Positions 1-9,090 of a DNA stretch of 64,000 bases are shown in pieces. Position 1 is the first letter of the stretch. Every line of letters starts with the position of its first letter. The notes beneath the pieces were generated by a model that saw only the letters and a program-made list of their open reading frames with translations, was not told the origin of the DNA and did not search any database. Made by a program: the position numbers and the translations under genes. Source of the DNA: Aved-18 sp964606665 (lineage in GTDB: Bacteria; Cyanobacteriota; Vampirovibrionia; Obscuribacterales; Obscuribacteraceae); contig CAZSHS010000003.1 in NCBI GenBank assembly GCA_964606665.1, positions 124,001-188,000 of the forward strand, written 5' to 3'.

Positions 1-595
1 AAAAGTAAGTGAAAAGCACAGTGAATAATCCACCGATTATGAGCACCACCCATAATATCGGCTGTACTCCCATCTTTGCACTAACGAGCCGCGTACGCCT
101 GCTTTCGGCTGTACGGCACATTTCTGAAATGATTTGCGCTTGGGCATTCTTTTGCAGTTCGGTTTTGGGTTCAACTGACAAAATTCTGTTCCATAAAGAA
201 TAGGCTGATTGAAATGCTTTCGGACTGAATTTTCCTTGTTGCATTGCCGGCCATTCTTCATCTACAACGGCTAAAACAAGATTGTGACTTAGTTCGCGAA
301 TCTCGTCTCTATCTTTTTCTTCGAAGACTTTTGAACACAAATAAATGTTGGCTATTCCATTGGCTTCTTGTTCTACCAAAACTCTAAGATCTTGAACGTG
401 TTGCATGGTATCAACAACAACAAATCCAAGTAATACCGCATAGAGTGTTCCGATAATCGAAAGCAGATATCCAGCAACTTCGTGATATTCTCTCAGTTTG
501 GACACTCCCACTTTTCTGCGCACATAGAGCATGCCTAGCACCGCCGATACAGTGGTGATTATGACGAAAATAAATCCTACGATGAAAGAAGTCAT
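1..595 (-). CDS. DUF4239-family (bestrophin-like) membrane protein, C-terminus off the window edge
   Basis: The minus strand reads openly from an ATG at 595 to the window edge, giving about 198 residues. It starts with a hydrophobic segment (MTSFIVGFIFVIITT), then a YLLSIIGTLYAVLLGFVVV membrane segment, a soluble helical part with VEQEANGIANIY, and a final membrane segment near the edge (ILWVVLIIGGLFTVLF). This layout, with the GxxYAVLLGFVV and EA-N motifs, is typical of the DUF4239 family, integral membrane proteins distantly called bestrophin-like; function is unknown. The ATG overlaps the TGA of the upstream DUF167 gene (ATGA), so the two are probably translationally coupled. Family assignment is from motif memory; the gene is certainly incomplete here. 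Confidence 0.75.
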   Translation of the reverse strand, partial: MTSFIVGFIFVIITTVSAVLGMLYVRRKVGVSKLREYHEVAGYLLSIIGTLYAVLLGFVVVDTMQHVQDLRVLVEQEANGIANIYLCSKVFEEKDRDEIRELSHNLVLAVVDEEWPAMQQGKFSPKAFQSAYSLWNRILSVEPKTELQKNAQAQIISEMCRTAESRRTRLVSAKMGVQPILWVVLIIGGLFTVLFTYF

Positions 596-978
596 TTGAT
601 TTCCTCTATTAATGCTTGGAGTTTGTTTTTGATTTCAACTGGATTGCCATTGATCTGGATGATTTTTCGTCGGCTCGTTGTTCCTTGAATCAGTTTAAAT
701 GCCGAAAGACGAAGTGAAAGCAAATTTGAAAGACATTTTAAAACTGCTTCGTTCGCTGCGCCATCAACTGGACGTTGGCGCACCTTTAAAACTGGAATTC
801 CGTCTTGCATTTTGCAAAATCCCTCTTGCTTGGAGCCGGGTGAAACAATAATTTCTAGAGTCAAGCCCTGGGAGCCGAGCTTTGTCGCTCTGTTTTGCCA
901 ATGTTCGATTTCAGGTTCTCTGGACTGGTTCAAATTCTTCCCCTGGTTTTTGCAAAAGCAGTGCTTTGGCGCTTGCAT
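592..978 (-). CDS. DUF167 (YggU-like) family protein
   Basis: The core, roughly residues 40-128, matches DUF167/YggU: a beta strand ending in VSPGSKQ, the diagnostic VRQRPVDGAANEAVLKCLS stretch, and GTTSRRKIIQI. These are small alpha/beta proteins of unknown function found in bacteria and eukaryotes. The first ATG (978) lies inside the 3' end of the MFS gene; in-frame TTG codons at 933 and 864 would reduce or remove the overlap, so the true start is uncertain and the N-terminal 30-odd residues may not be translated. Downstream it overlaps the DUF4239 start by ATGA. Probably the middle gene of a minus-strand MFS-DUF167-DUF4239 unit. Confidence 0.85.
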   Translation of the reverse strand: MQAPKHCFCKNQGKNLNQSREPEIEHWQNRATKLGSQGLTLEIIVSPGSKQEGFCKMQDGIPVLKVRQRPVDGAANEAVLKCLSNLLSLRLSAFKLIQGTTSRRKIIQINGNPVEIKNKLQALIEEIK

Positions 979-2119
979 CAGCGTTTATAGCCAATTTACG
1001 TGAAATTATAAACGAAACGAGCATCATGGCGGAGCAGCCTGACAAGAGTCCGATGCCTGCGTGGAGACCGAATTTGTCGATGAAATTTCCGGTCAAATAA
1101 GGGAAAAATGCACCGCCTACAGCACCAGCCGATATAACCACAGATGATACCAGTGCGGCACTGGAAGAAAATCTGCTGTTTGCCGAACCTAGTGTGTTTG
1201 GAAAGATTGGACCAAAGGCGAATCCAAGCAAACAACAAAGCGCCATCGAGCCCATGCCGAGATTGGGAATGGTCAAAAGAGATAGAAGAGAGCATAGCAC
1301 CAAAGTAATTGCTACAAAAGTAATCTTGTGTGGAGCGAATTTTAAATTCAAGCGATGACCAAGCGCTCTTCCGATGCAGAGCCCGACCCATAACAAAGTG
1401 ACTGAATAAAGACCTTGCTCGTAACTCAGTTTTACTGCTTTTTGCAGATACACATTAAGCCAGGTCCATGAGCCATTTTCGACCCCGACATAAAACATGA
1501 TAATTAAAGCATAAGTCCAGATTTCAGGCGACTTGAATATGGCCGAACTGGGTGGTGGTGGTGCTTCGGAAATATCGACTGTTTCAGGCTTTTTCGTTTG
1601 CGTGATGATTATTGCTAAAACGGCCGAATACACGGCTGCAAACGTGTAGGCGAGTCTATATGACCAGGCGCTTGCGTGTGACAAACCGGCTACGGAAGGA
1701 CCTGCAAGTGCTCCCAGTCCAAAAAACAAATTGAGCGCATTAAGGGCCGCGTGCGGATTTTTCTTTTCGGTTTCTAAAGTGACTACTGTGCTTGCAATGG
1801 AGTTGAGACCGCCTCCTAGCCCAAACAAAAATGAGCCTATCCAAAGAATTGCAAGTCCATTACCCGCGCTCACTGTAATGGCGCCAAGCATAATGCAAAT
1901 GGCAGAGCAAAAAAGAGTCCATTTGCTGCCAAGAATGTCGATGAATTTTTTTCCCGACATATTGGTCAACATATTGCCAACACTAGATGCTGCTACCATC
2001 GCGCCCACATCTGACATGGTCACATGCTGAACTTGACAGATGTCGATTACAAGCGGTCCCATCCAACCGCAAAACATCCCACAAATAAAAACAAGCGCTT
2101 TGGCGCAATTGAGAAGCAT
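911..2119 (-). CDS. Major facilitator superfamily permease, FucP-like sugar/organic solute type
   Basis: About 402 residues with some 12 hydrophobic segments, the expected size for an MFS carrier of the inner membrane. Family features are the GMFCGWMGPLVIDI first helix, the cytoplasmic loop KFIDILGSKWTL after helix 2, the glycine-rich GLGGGLNSIAST of helix 4, and a second-half repeat FAFGPIFPNTL that resembles fucose/glucose permeases (FucP/Gls24 type). A GTG at 2140 would add seven residues; the ATG at 2119 is chosen because the membrane segment follows directly. Substrate cannot be read from the sequence. The gene heads a minus-strand unit with the DUF167 gene, whose 5' end overlaps its 3' end. 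Confidence 0.85.
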   Translation of the reverse strand: MLLNCAKALVFICGMFCGWMGPLVIDICQVQHVTMSDVGAMVAASSVGNMLTNMSGKKFIDILGSKWTLFCSAICIMLGAITVSAGNGLAILWIGSFLFGLGGGLNSIASTVVTLETEKKNPHAALNALNLFFGLGALAGPSVAGLSHASAWSYRLAYTFAAVYSAVLAIIITQTKKPETVDISEAPPPPSSAIFKSPEIWTYALIIMFYVGVENGSWTWLNVYLQKAVKLSYEQGLYSVTLLWVGLCIGRALGHRLNLKFAPHKITFVAITLVLCSLLSLLTIPNLGMGSMALCCLLGFAFGPIFPNTLGSANSRFSSSAALVSSVVISAGAVGGAFFPYLTGNFIDKFGLHAGIGLLSGCSAMMLVSFIISRKLAINADASAKALLLQKPGEEFEPVQRT

Positions 2120-2180
2120 CCGCCGCCCGCCCGAATACACGAGGCATTAGATTACCACTTTTGATGCAAAGAGAAAAGCG

Positions 2181-2654
2181 CTAAGGGACCGAAATCACTT
2201 CGGCATGAGTCTTTTGTAAAAGGCGCACGATACGGCTCTGGTCGTTTGGAAACGCCCATAATGGAATCTCCATCGAGTGCTCTTTTCCTCGCAACACCAG
2301 GCTACCTTCGTCCCAGTAGCGATATATCTCGATTGTATTAATGCAATCAATGGGCATCGTGCGCTCATACACAATTGGACCTTTGTCTACCTGCAAAGAG
2401 ACTTCGTTCGTATCTATAGTAAGGGTGAATTTATGACGCAATGCATGGATGAGATTGCGACTCTCTGCAACCAGATAAACCATGTAAGCGCTTGCTGCCA
2501 CAATCAGGACCATTGCCCATCCAGGCTCGTTTGGAAAAATGAAATAGGCTGTTGCAAGCCACGTAATTACAAAAAACCAGGCACCCGCAAGAAATACTGC
2601 AAGGACTGAAGCTCCTGGCTTTTGGTGGGCGGAATGTAGTTTCAATGATTCCAT
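2181..2654 (-). CDS. Two-helix membrane protein of unknown function
   Basis: 157 residues. Two hydrophobic segments lie at about residues 17-40 (VLAVFLAGAWFFVITWLATA) and 46-63 (WAMVLIVAASAYMVYLV). They are followed by a soluble beta-rich half containing FTLTIDTNEVSLQ and SLVLRGKEHSMEIPLWAF. The pattern of a helical hairpin followed by a small beta domain recalls bacterial PH-domain membrane proteins, but I cannot confirm this. It lies on the same strand just upstream of the MFS gene, 62 bases away, so co-transcription is possible. No function is claimed. Confidence 0.7.
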   Translation of the reverse strand: MESLKLHSAHQKPGASVLAVFLAGAWFFVITWLATAYFIFPNEPGWAMVLIVAASAYMVYLVAESRNLIHALRHKFTLTIDTNEVSLQVDKGPIVYERTMPIDCINTIEIYRYWDEGSLVLRGKEHSMEIPLWAFPNDQSRIVRLLQKTHAEVISVP

Positions 2655-2756
2655 TGCTTAAACTCCACTTCTACATATAGCACTAAGAAAATTTTTTGTG
2701 TTGGGAACTGGCACCTTTTTTCTGCTTCCGCTCTGTGAATTCAGAGAGGGAAAGCT

Positions 2757-3666
2757 ATGAATGACGAAAAGCGTAAAGTTCGATTTGCTGTTGTTGGACT
2801 GGGGCACATCGCTATATTGCTTTGCCTAACGACATGCACAAGGAATACGCAATTAGGGCAGTAAATGCACGCAAACAACTTTTATGCGACAAGCCGATGG
2901 CGATGGACGAAGCTGAATGCGTTTCAATGATAGAAGCGGCTGAATTCAATAAAGTGAAATTGATGGTTGCTTGCAGACTGAGTTAATCGAGCATGGCATG
3001 ATTGGACAGCCAAGACTTTTCAATTCTTCGTTTACCATGCAAGTTCGCGAAGGAAATATTCTTACCCAAAGTGAGCGTGGTGGCGGTCCGCTTAACGATT
3101 TTGGAATTTATTGCATTAATGCCGCTCGTTATGTTTTTCAAGAAGAACCGCTTGAAGTGACAGCTATCATGGCACAATCTAACGATCCACGCTTTGCCGA
3201 AATCGAAGAAGCAGTTGGGGCAATTTTGAAATTTCCAGAAGACAAGCTTGCAACTTTCATATGTAGCTTCGGTTCAAGTGATGTTTGGCGCTATGAAGTG
3301 ATAGGCACAACCGGGCGTGTGAGCGTTGAGCCTGCTTACGATTATGTAGAAGAATTGAGCTGTCATCTGGTTTGTGGACAGTATCAAGAGAAGTACAAAG
3401 CCAGAAAGCATGACCAGTTCGCCCCGGAGCTCTTGCACTTTGCTGATTGTGTCCTAAATGGCACAGAGCTTCGACCGTCCAGTTGTGAAGGGCTCGCCGA
3501 CGTTTCTGTAATTGAAGCTATAAAGAGATCAGCTGCAAGTGGCAAAACAGAAAAAATTTCTAGAAGAGTTGTGGGCAGCACAAGTAAGCCAAATGCAGAC
3601 CTTGTGAAAACTAAACCGGCAGTGCAGAAGCCAGCACTTGTAAATGTTGAGTCCGGTTCAAAATAA
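2757..3666 (+). pseudogene. Gfo/Idh/MocA-family oxidoreductase, broken by two internal deletions
   Basis: A good ribosome site (AGAGAGGG) precedes ATG 2757. The product begins VRFAVVGLGHIA, the Rossmann nucleotide-binding start of Gfo/Idh/MocA dehydrogenases. At about 2813 the homologous reading jumps to another frame, resuming at YIALPNDMHKEYA and including LLCDKPMAMDEAE, the family's EKP-type motif. At about 2975 it jumps again, from LMVACRL to QTELIEHGMIGQPRLFNS, and then runs open to the stop at 3666. Compared with the usual family layout, roughly 60 residues are missing at the first junction and about 15 at the second, both out of frame. A complete enzyme is therefore not encoded. Either the gene is decaying or the assembly collapsed here. 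The long 3' part (2971-3666) is intact. Confidence 0.8.
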
Positions 3667-3680
3667 TGGAGGAAGTGAAA

Positions 3681-4016
3681 ATGGGTATCAAAATGTTCAA
3701 ATATTTTGCAATCGGACTTGTGACTTTGTTCACGCAATCGGCGTTTATTCCTGCTGCTGATGCAAAGCTGACTGTCACACAAAGACAAAATATTCTTTTG
3801 AAAAAAATCAATCGTGCTGAGCGAGCTAATGAATTGACTCGCAAAGAAGCTCAAGGTTTGCGCAAGAAGCGCAATGACATCATAGCGATGGAAGCTCGTA
3901 TGCGCAGTAAGAACAATGGCAGATTGAGTTATGCCGATATTAACAAAGTTGAAAGAGAACTAAACAGTCTCAGCTTAAAAATTCAGAAGAAATCGCTAGA
4001 AAAACGAATCGACTAA
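3681..4016 (+). CDS. Small secreted alpha-helical protein (paralogue of 32539-32877)
   Basis: About 111 residues: a signal peptide (MFKYFAIGLVTLFTQSAFIPAADA) and then one charged helical domain with the pattern R-x3-L-x3-I-x2-A-x4-LT-x-KEA-x2-L. The ATG at 3681 is chosen because GGAGG lies about 8 bases upstream; the earlier ATG at 3666 itself contains that ribosome site. The same domain pattern recurs in the protein at 32539-32877 and twice in the protein at 11800-12765, so it is a local paralogous family with an exported, unknown role. It lies between the broken dehydrogenase and ligD, 9 bases ahead of ligD, and may be co-transcribed with it. Confidence 0.75.
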   Translation: MGIKMFKYFAIGLVTLFTQSAFIPAADAKLTVTQRQNILLKKINRAERANELTRKEAQGLRKKRNDIIAMEARMRSKNNGRLSYADINKVERELNSLSLKIQKKSLEKRID

Positions 4017-4024
4017 ATTGAATC

Positions 4025-6559
4025 ATGGCTAAACGTGCACTTAGCGAATATAAACGTAAGCGCGATTTTTCAAAAACTCCCGAGCCAGGTCCGGTGGTCA
4101 GCACAAAGAGCAAAAGGCTGACTTTTGTAGTGCAGAAACATGCCGCCCGAAGACTGCACTATGATTTCAGACTTGAACTCGATGGAGTACTGCTATCGTG
4201 GGCGGTGCCGAAAGGTCCGTCCATGATAGCTGGTGAAAAGCGACTTGCTGTTATGACTGAAGACCATCCAATTGAATATGGCAAATTCAAAGGCACTATT
4301 CCCAACGGCAATTATGGTGCTGGGAAAGTCGAAATTTGGGATGAAGGCACCTATATTCCAGATGGCGGTGAAAGCGAAATGCGCTCTGGTTTGAAAGACG
4401 GCAAAATTTCTTTTACGTTGGACGGCCATAAATTAAAAGGATCCTGGGCACTTGTAAAAATGAAAGGGCACCAAGAAGCAGATGATAAAAACTGGCTTTT
4501 AATCAAGCACAGCGGCGACTATGTGTATAAACCTCAAGCCAAAGTTAAAATAAAAGCTAAAGCGCGTGCGCCTGTGACCAAAATTAAATCAAAAGCATTA
4601 CCCGCGTTCAAACCTATGCTTTGCAGCTTGGCTAAAGAGCCTTTCGACAAGGCCGGCTTTATTTACGAACCTAAATTCGATGGCATTCGTATGTTAGCTT
4701 ATGTGCAAAATGGTAAATGTGTTCTCAAATCGAGAAACGATAAAGACATTACAAACGACTATAAATCAATAGCAAATGAATTGAGCAAATTAAAGCACGA
4801 CTGCGTTCTCGATGGCGAACTGGGTGCTTTAGATGAGCATGGCACGCCAAACTTTGAGTTGTGGCAACAATCAAAATTAGGCACTAAAAATATTGATTTA
4901 GTCTATTTTATTTTTGATCTGATTTATTTGAATGGAGAAAGTCTTACTTCCAAAACATTAATCGAGCGCAAAAAAATGCTCAAAAGAATGTTGAAACAAA
5001 GCGATCAAGTTCTATATGTAGATGACATGAAGACTGATGGAATCAAAGCCTATAAAGCTTGTATGGAAAATATGCTTGAGGGTGTGGTGGCAAAAGTAAG
5101 CGACTCTGTTTATGAGTCAGGACGAAGGTCAACCAACTGGATTAAAGTAAAATCCACTCAAAGCAGCGAGTATCACATAATTGGATATTCAAAAGGCACT
5201 GGCGGCAGAGCCAAGACTTTTGGCGCTCTGCATCTTGGTTATTTCGACGAGAAAAAGAAATTGCAATATGCAGGAAAAGTGGGCACAGGCTTTAATGAAA
5301 CTATACTAAAAGACTTGATCAAGCGCATGAAACCTCTTGTTACTAAAACCAATCCCCTTGAATCTGGCGGACCTAGAAGTGCTGTTTTTGTGGAACCAAA
5401 AATGGTGGCAGAAATAAAATATGCTGAAAAAACACGCGATGGCAAATTGCGAGCGCCCGTTTTTATGCGCTTGCGTGATGATTTGATGGCCGCAGGCGGA
5501 AAAGAAAATTTTTTGCAAGAATCGCCTTCAATAATTCCTTCTGGTAAACAAAAAGAAAATGACATTATCGAAGTCGAAGGTCACAAAATCAAAGTGACAA
5601 GTTTGAGTAAGTTATTCTGGCCAGACGCTGGTATCACTAAACGCGACTATATCGATTATTTGCTTGGAATCGGACCTTATATCTTGCCGCATTTGAAGGA
5701 CCGGCCGTTTACTCTTATTCGTTATCCCGACGGCATTGGCGGCGAGAAATTCTTTCAGAAACATTATCCATATAAATTGCCTGACTTTGTCGAAACAGTC
5801 AAACATTATTCAGAGCAGAATAACAAAGATTCAGCTTATTTGATGTGCAATAATCTTGCCACCTTAGTTTGGTGCGCCCAAATTGCTGATCTCGAGTTTC
5901 ACGTAGCGCACACGAGAATTGACCCCAATCCAGATGCCAAAAATATAACAGGCAAATTTACAGGCTCTGAAAAAGAAATAGAAAATTCTTTGTTGAATTA
6001 TCCCGATTTTGTCGTTCTGGACCTTGATCCATATTTATATAGTGGCAAAGAAAAGAAAGGCGAGGAGCCTGAATTACACAAAAAAGGTTTTGAGAAAGCT
6101 TGTGCCATGGCAAGTTCGCTCAACGAGATGTTGCTCGAATTGAAAATCAAATCGTTTGTAAAAACATCGGGCAAAACTGGATTGCACATATTTATTCCAA
6201 TTAAAAGAAACATCAAATACGAAATAGTGAAAGATATGGCTGAATCAATTGGCCGTCATTTATTAGATCGTCACCCAAAAGATGTGACTATGGACTGGAC
6301 CGTGAACAAGCGCACCGGTAAAGTCTTCTTCGACCACAATATGAACGCGCGAGGCAAGACTCTGGCGTCGATTTATTCGTGTCGTAATAGTCCTATCGCA
6401 AGCGTGTCGATGCCTTTGACCTGGGACCAGGTCGAGTCTAAAGAAGTCTACCCGCTCGATTATCATCTCAAAAACGTGCCTCAAAACCTTGCTGCAAAGG
6501 GCGATTTGTGGGCGGATATCCTCAAAGCCAAGAACGACCTGACTAAATTACTCAAGTGA
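4025..6559 (+). CDS. ligD: ATP-dependent DNA ligase D (phosphoesterase-ligase-polymerase)
   Basis: 844 residues with the three LigD modules in the Pseudomonas order. The N-terminal 3'-phosphoesterase has HYDFRLELDG at residues 45-54 and SWAVPKGPS. The central ATP-dependent ligase has nucleotidyl-transfer lysine K217 in EPKFDGIRM, then ESGRRSTNWIKVK. The C-terminal primase-polymerase starts near residue 535 (SKLFWPDAGITKRDY) and has the metal-binding VLDLDP (D666, D668) and GKTGLHIFIP. LigD resects, fills and seals double-strand breaks with Ku in bacterial non-homologous end joining. Ku lies nearby at 8196-9089 on the other strand. No motif is missing, so the enzyme should be active. Confidence 0.97.
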   Translation: MAKRALSEYKRKRDFSKTPEPGPVVSTKSKRLTFVVQKHAARRLHYDFRLELDGVLLSWAVPKGPSMIAGEKRLAVMTEDHPIEYGKFKGTIPNGNYGAGKVEIWDEGTYIPDGGESEMRSGLKDGKISFTLDGHKLKGSWALVKMKGHQEADDKNWLLIKHSGDYVYKPQAKVKIKAKARAPVTKIKSKALPAFKPMLCSLAKEPFDKAGFIYEPKFDGIRMLAYVQNGKCVLKSRNDKDITNDYKSIANELSKLKHDCVLDGELGALDEHGTPNFELWQQSKLGTKNIDLVYFIFDLIYLNGESLTSKTLIERKKMLKRMLKQSDQVLYVDDMKTDGIKAYKACMENMLEGVVAKVSDSVYESGRRSTNWIKVKSTQSSEYHIIGYSKGTGGRAKTFGALHLGYFDEKKKLQYAGKVGTGFNETILKDLIKRMKPLVTKTNPLESGGPRSAVFVEPKMVAEIKYAEKTRDGKLRAPVFMRLRDDLMAAGGKENFLQESPSIIPSGKQKENDIIEVEGHKIKVTSLSKLFWPDAGITKRDYIDYLLGIGPYILPHLKDRPFTLIRYPDGIGGEKFFQKHYPYKLPDFVETVKHYSEQNNKDSAYLMCNNLATLVWCAQIADLEFHVAHTRIDPNPDAKNITGKFTGSEKEIENSLLNYPDFVVLDLDPYLYSGKEKKGEEPELHKKGFEKACAMASSLNEMLLELKIKSFVKTSGKTGLHIFIPIKRNIKYEIVKDMAESIGRHLLDRHPKDVTMDWTVNKRTGKVFFDHNMNARGKTLASIYSCRNSPIASVSMPLTWDQVESKEVYPLDYHLKNVPQNLAAKGDLWADILKAKNDLTKLLK

Positions 6560-6561
6560 GC

Positions 6562-6577
6562 TCAGGGTTTACCCTGG
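6562..6577 (+). terminator. Short hairpin immediately after the ligD stop
   Basis: CAGGG (6563-6567), loop TTTA and CCCTG (6572-6576) form a compact GC-rich hairpin two bases past the stop, with one more G-U pair possible outside. There is no clear T tract, so it is a weak or factor-assisted terminator, or a 3' stabiliser. A very similar hairpin sits on the stop of the gene at 39962-40951. Confidence 0.35.
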
Positions 6578-6669
6578 ATTGAATGCCGGACAAAAGGTCT
6601 GGGTGCTTAATCGCCCGCTGGCTATGCTTTGAGTATAGAAACCCAGTTCGCCGGAGCGAGGACATTTTT

Positions 6670-8199
6670 ATGCACGAACCTATTGATAGAACAACACACG
6701 AGCGCCAGAACCTCGAGCGTTTGTACAGAACTAAAACAAGTCGCGACCATGTGCACAATTTAAAACCATTTTTACTAGGTGTCTCGTCTACAGTTGGAAT
6801 CGCTACTCTTTGTTATGTCTGTTACGCAAACCTGGATAACATCGAGAATTTTATAAATTCGACTCGCAATGCTATTTCGCATTCAGTCACTATGCCAAAT
6901 GTTATCGAGCAAAATGCCATCATCGGTACTACCACAAAATCTACTATTACAGGCATAGTAGATTCGACCACTCTTACTAGTTCGTATTATTGGACAATGG
7001 TTTTGCAAGGTCACGATCAAACTCAACAAGAGGCTGAATTTTTATTGGCAGTGCCAGAGGGTTCTGCCATTACAAGAGTCACTCTCTGGATCAATGGTGT
7101 GGCTCAAGAAGCTGCTTTCAACAGCACCGAGCGTGTTACTCAAGCCTATAACGCTGTTCGATATCAAAGATGGGATCCACTATTGGTCACCTGGGTATCG
7201 CCTGGGGTCGTGAAAATAAAAGCGTTTCCTGTGTCGGCTAACTCTGATATGAAAATTAGACTGGGCATGACTAGTCCCATTTCTACTAATAGTAATGGCG
7301 ATATTTCGCTTTCAATGCCGCACATCACAAAATCGAATTTGAATTTTGATTGTCAGCAAGACGTCCATTTAGAGTGTGACGTTCCATTTGCAAGCAATAG
7401 AGATGACATTACAAGTGAGCCGAATCAAAAAGGTAAATATGCCAATCTGGTTAAAGGCAATATTCCTTTTGAACGTTTGGGTGATGTTTCGATAACAGGC
7501 AAACGCAAATTTCCCCTTAAACAATTTGCTGTTGCAGCAAAACATGCATCTTCTGGTAGCTTCATTTTGGCTACTCAAGAAGCGGACATGTTTGGAAAAT
7601 CCAGACTGAAACTAGAAAAAACAAATACACGACCACGCGCATTTATAGTTCAGTCAGAAGAAGCGTCGCATCGCATCTCCAATTTATGGGCGATAGATCA
7701 AATTCAGAAAGCAGTTGACAAAGGTGAGCGCTCTGTGGGTGTGCAAATTGCAATGACTTATAGAGTTGTTTCTCCAGTCAGTGGTGCAACAGTGCTTGCA
7801 ACCAACGCCGACTATCAAAGATTCGGGCTTCATCGCGATTTTGGCAGAGTCTATAATCAAGCAACCAAAAGAGGGGCATCTGACGATAAATTCGATAGAG
7901 AATTTGAAAGACGCGCACCTTTACCGACGGCTGCACCGGCTTCAGTTTCTGAATTTAGCGATAGTCAAGCATCAATGCTACAGGGTGCCACCAACGGTAC
8001 CATCGGACCTCAAGGTGGTGATGCCGCAGCCATTATGGGTGTGAACACCGCAGGAGCGGTGCAACTGGAGCCTACATTCAATCGCGATTTTGCCAAACAA
8101 CTGATGTTCAGCCTTGTTTTCTTGTTGGTGGCAATTTTTCTGTTTGGCAAAAAGCTTTTTGCCAATTTAAAAAGAGTTATGCGTCGCCCTCAAGTTTAG
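6670..8199 (+). CDS. Membrane protein with a VIT-like domain, no von Willebrand A domain
   Basis: About 509 residues from ATG 6670, preceded by GAGGA. There is one membrane segment near residues 35-55 (FLLGVSSTVGIATLCYVCYA) and one near the C-terminus (LMFSLVFLLVAIFLFG). The outer part carries a VIT (vault/inter-alpha-trypsin) pattern: AEFLLAVPEGSAITRVTLWI, then DPLLVTWVSPGVVKIKAFP and MKIRLGMTSP. In most bacterial VIT proteins a von Willebrand A domain follows; here there is instead a long low-complexity stretch before the last helix. This resembles VIT proteins of MSEP-CTERM-type systems, but no sorting signal is seen. The gene ends tail to tail with ku (4-base overlap). Confidence 0.7.
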   Translation: MHEPIDRTTHERQNLERLYRTKTSRDHVHNLKPFLLGVSSTVGIATLCYVCYANLDNIENFINSTRNAISHSVTMPNVIEQNAIIGTTTKSTITGIVDSTTLTSSYYWTMVLQGHDQTQQEAEFLLAVPEGSAITRVTLWINGVAQEAAFNSTERVTQAYNAVRYQRWDPLLVTWVSPGVVKIKAFPVSANSDMKIRLGMTSPISTNSNGDISLSMPHITKSNLNFDCQQDVHLECDVPFASNRDDITSEPNQKGKYANLVKGNIPFERLGDVSITGKRKFPLKQFAVAAKHASSGSFILATQEADMFGKSRLKLEKTNTRPRAFIVQSEEASHRISNLWAIDQIQKAVDKGERSVGVQIAMTYRVVSPVSGATVLATNADYQRFGLHRDFGRVYNQATKRGASDDKFDREFERRAPLPTAAPASVSEFSDSQASMLQGATNGTIGPQGGDAAAIMGVNTAGAVQLEPTFNRDFAKQLMFSLVFLLVAIFLFGKKLFANLKRVMRRPQV

Positions 8200-9089
8200 G
8201 CTGCACCACGTCGCTTACCTTTTTTGAGAGTACCAGTTCTTGGTTTAGCTATAGCTCGCGCAGCAGTAGTTCGCTTCGCGGGCTTGGCTTTTGGGGCACG
8301 AACCTCTTGGCTTGGTTTGCGACCATCTATTCGCTCCACACTTGCTTTTAGTGCGTCGAACAAATTGACTACACGTTTATCTTTTTTATCTGGTTTCGAT
8401 TCTTCAATCGGCTCGCCCTCAATTTTGGCGTCGATGATTTTTTGCAGTGCTTCGCGATAATTATCTTCAAATTCTTCTGGAGCGAAATCTTTGCTTAGCA
8501 AATCTATTAGACTGTAAGCCATACTTAACTCTTGTTTGCTAATTTTACTTTCTGGAATTTGAGGAGCGTCATCGAGTTTAATTTCGTCTTGCCAGAGCAA
8601 AGTCGACAAAAGTACTCTTCCATCACTAATTCGAAGTGCGCACAAGCGCTCGCGACTGCGCATTGCGATGCGAGCTATCGCTAATTTTTCTTTGCCTTTG
8701 AGTGCTTCGGCAAAGAGTGAAAATGGTCGCTTCGCACTTGCCTCAGGCTCGATAAAATAAGTCTTCTCAAAATAGATCGGATCGACTTGTTCTGCATCAA
8801 CAAAGGCTTGAACATCAACTAAATTTTTACTGGCAAGAGGCAATTGGTCAAAATCGTTTTCGTCGAGAATGACATATTGCCCCTTTGCGTATTCATACCT
8901 TTTGGTGACTTCTTCCCATTCTACCTTGCGATCGCAACTAGGGCACCATCGCATTTCTTTGATGCGAGTTTGGCAATTGTTGTGCAATTGATGAAATGAA
9001 ATGCTTTTGCTACTGGTGGCAGAATAAACTTTGATTGGAATATTTACCATTCCAAATCCTATTGCTCCAGACCAAATAGCGCGTGGCAT
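8196..9089 (-). CDS. ku: Ku protein, non-homologous end joining
   Basis: 297 residues, the normal bacterial Ku length. It begins MPRAIWSGAIGFGMVNIPIK, the standard opening of the Ku core beta-barrel. It continues with SFHQLHNNCQTRIK and the zinc-like CPSC pair, YFIEPE, and the MAYSLIDLLSKDF helix. The last 60 residues are a lysine/arginine-rich tail (KAKPAKRTTAARA), as in Ku proteins whose tail binds DNA. Ku forms a ring on broken ends and recruits LigD, encoded 1.6 kb away. It is the last gene of a tight minus-strand run (sigma factor, ferritin-like protein, ku; gaps of 22 and 1 bases), suggesting stress-induced expression. Confidence 0.97.
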   Translation of the reverse strand: MPRAIWSGAIGFGMVNIPIKVYSATSSKSISFHQLHNNCQTRIKEMRWCPSCDRKVEWEEVTKRYEYAKGQYVILDENDFDQLPLASKNLVDVQAFVDAEQVDPIYFEKTYFIEPEASAKRPFSLFAEALKGKEKLAIARIAMRSRERLCALRISDGRVLLSTLLWQDEIKLDDAPQIPESKISKQELSMAYSLIDLLSKDFAPEEFEDNYREALQKIIDAKIEGEPIEESKPDKKDKRVVNLFDALKASVERIDGRKPSQEVRAPKAKPAKRTTAARAIAKPRTGTLKKGKRRGAA

Positions 9090-9090
9090 T

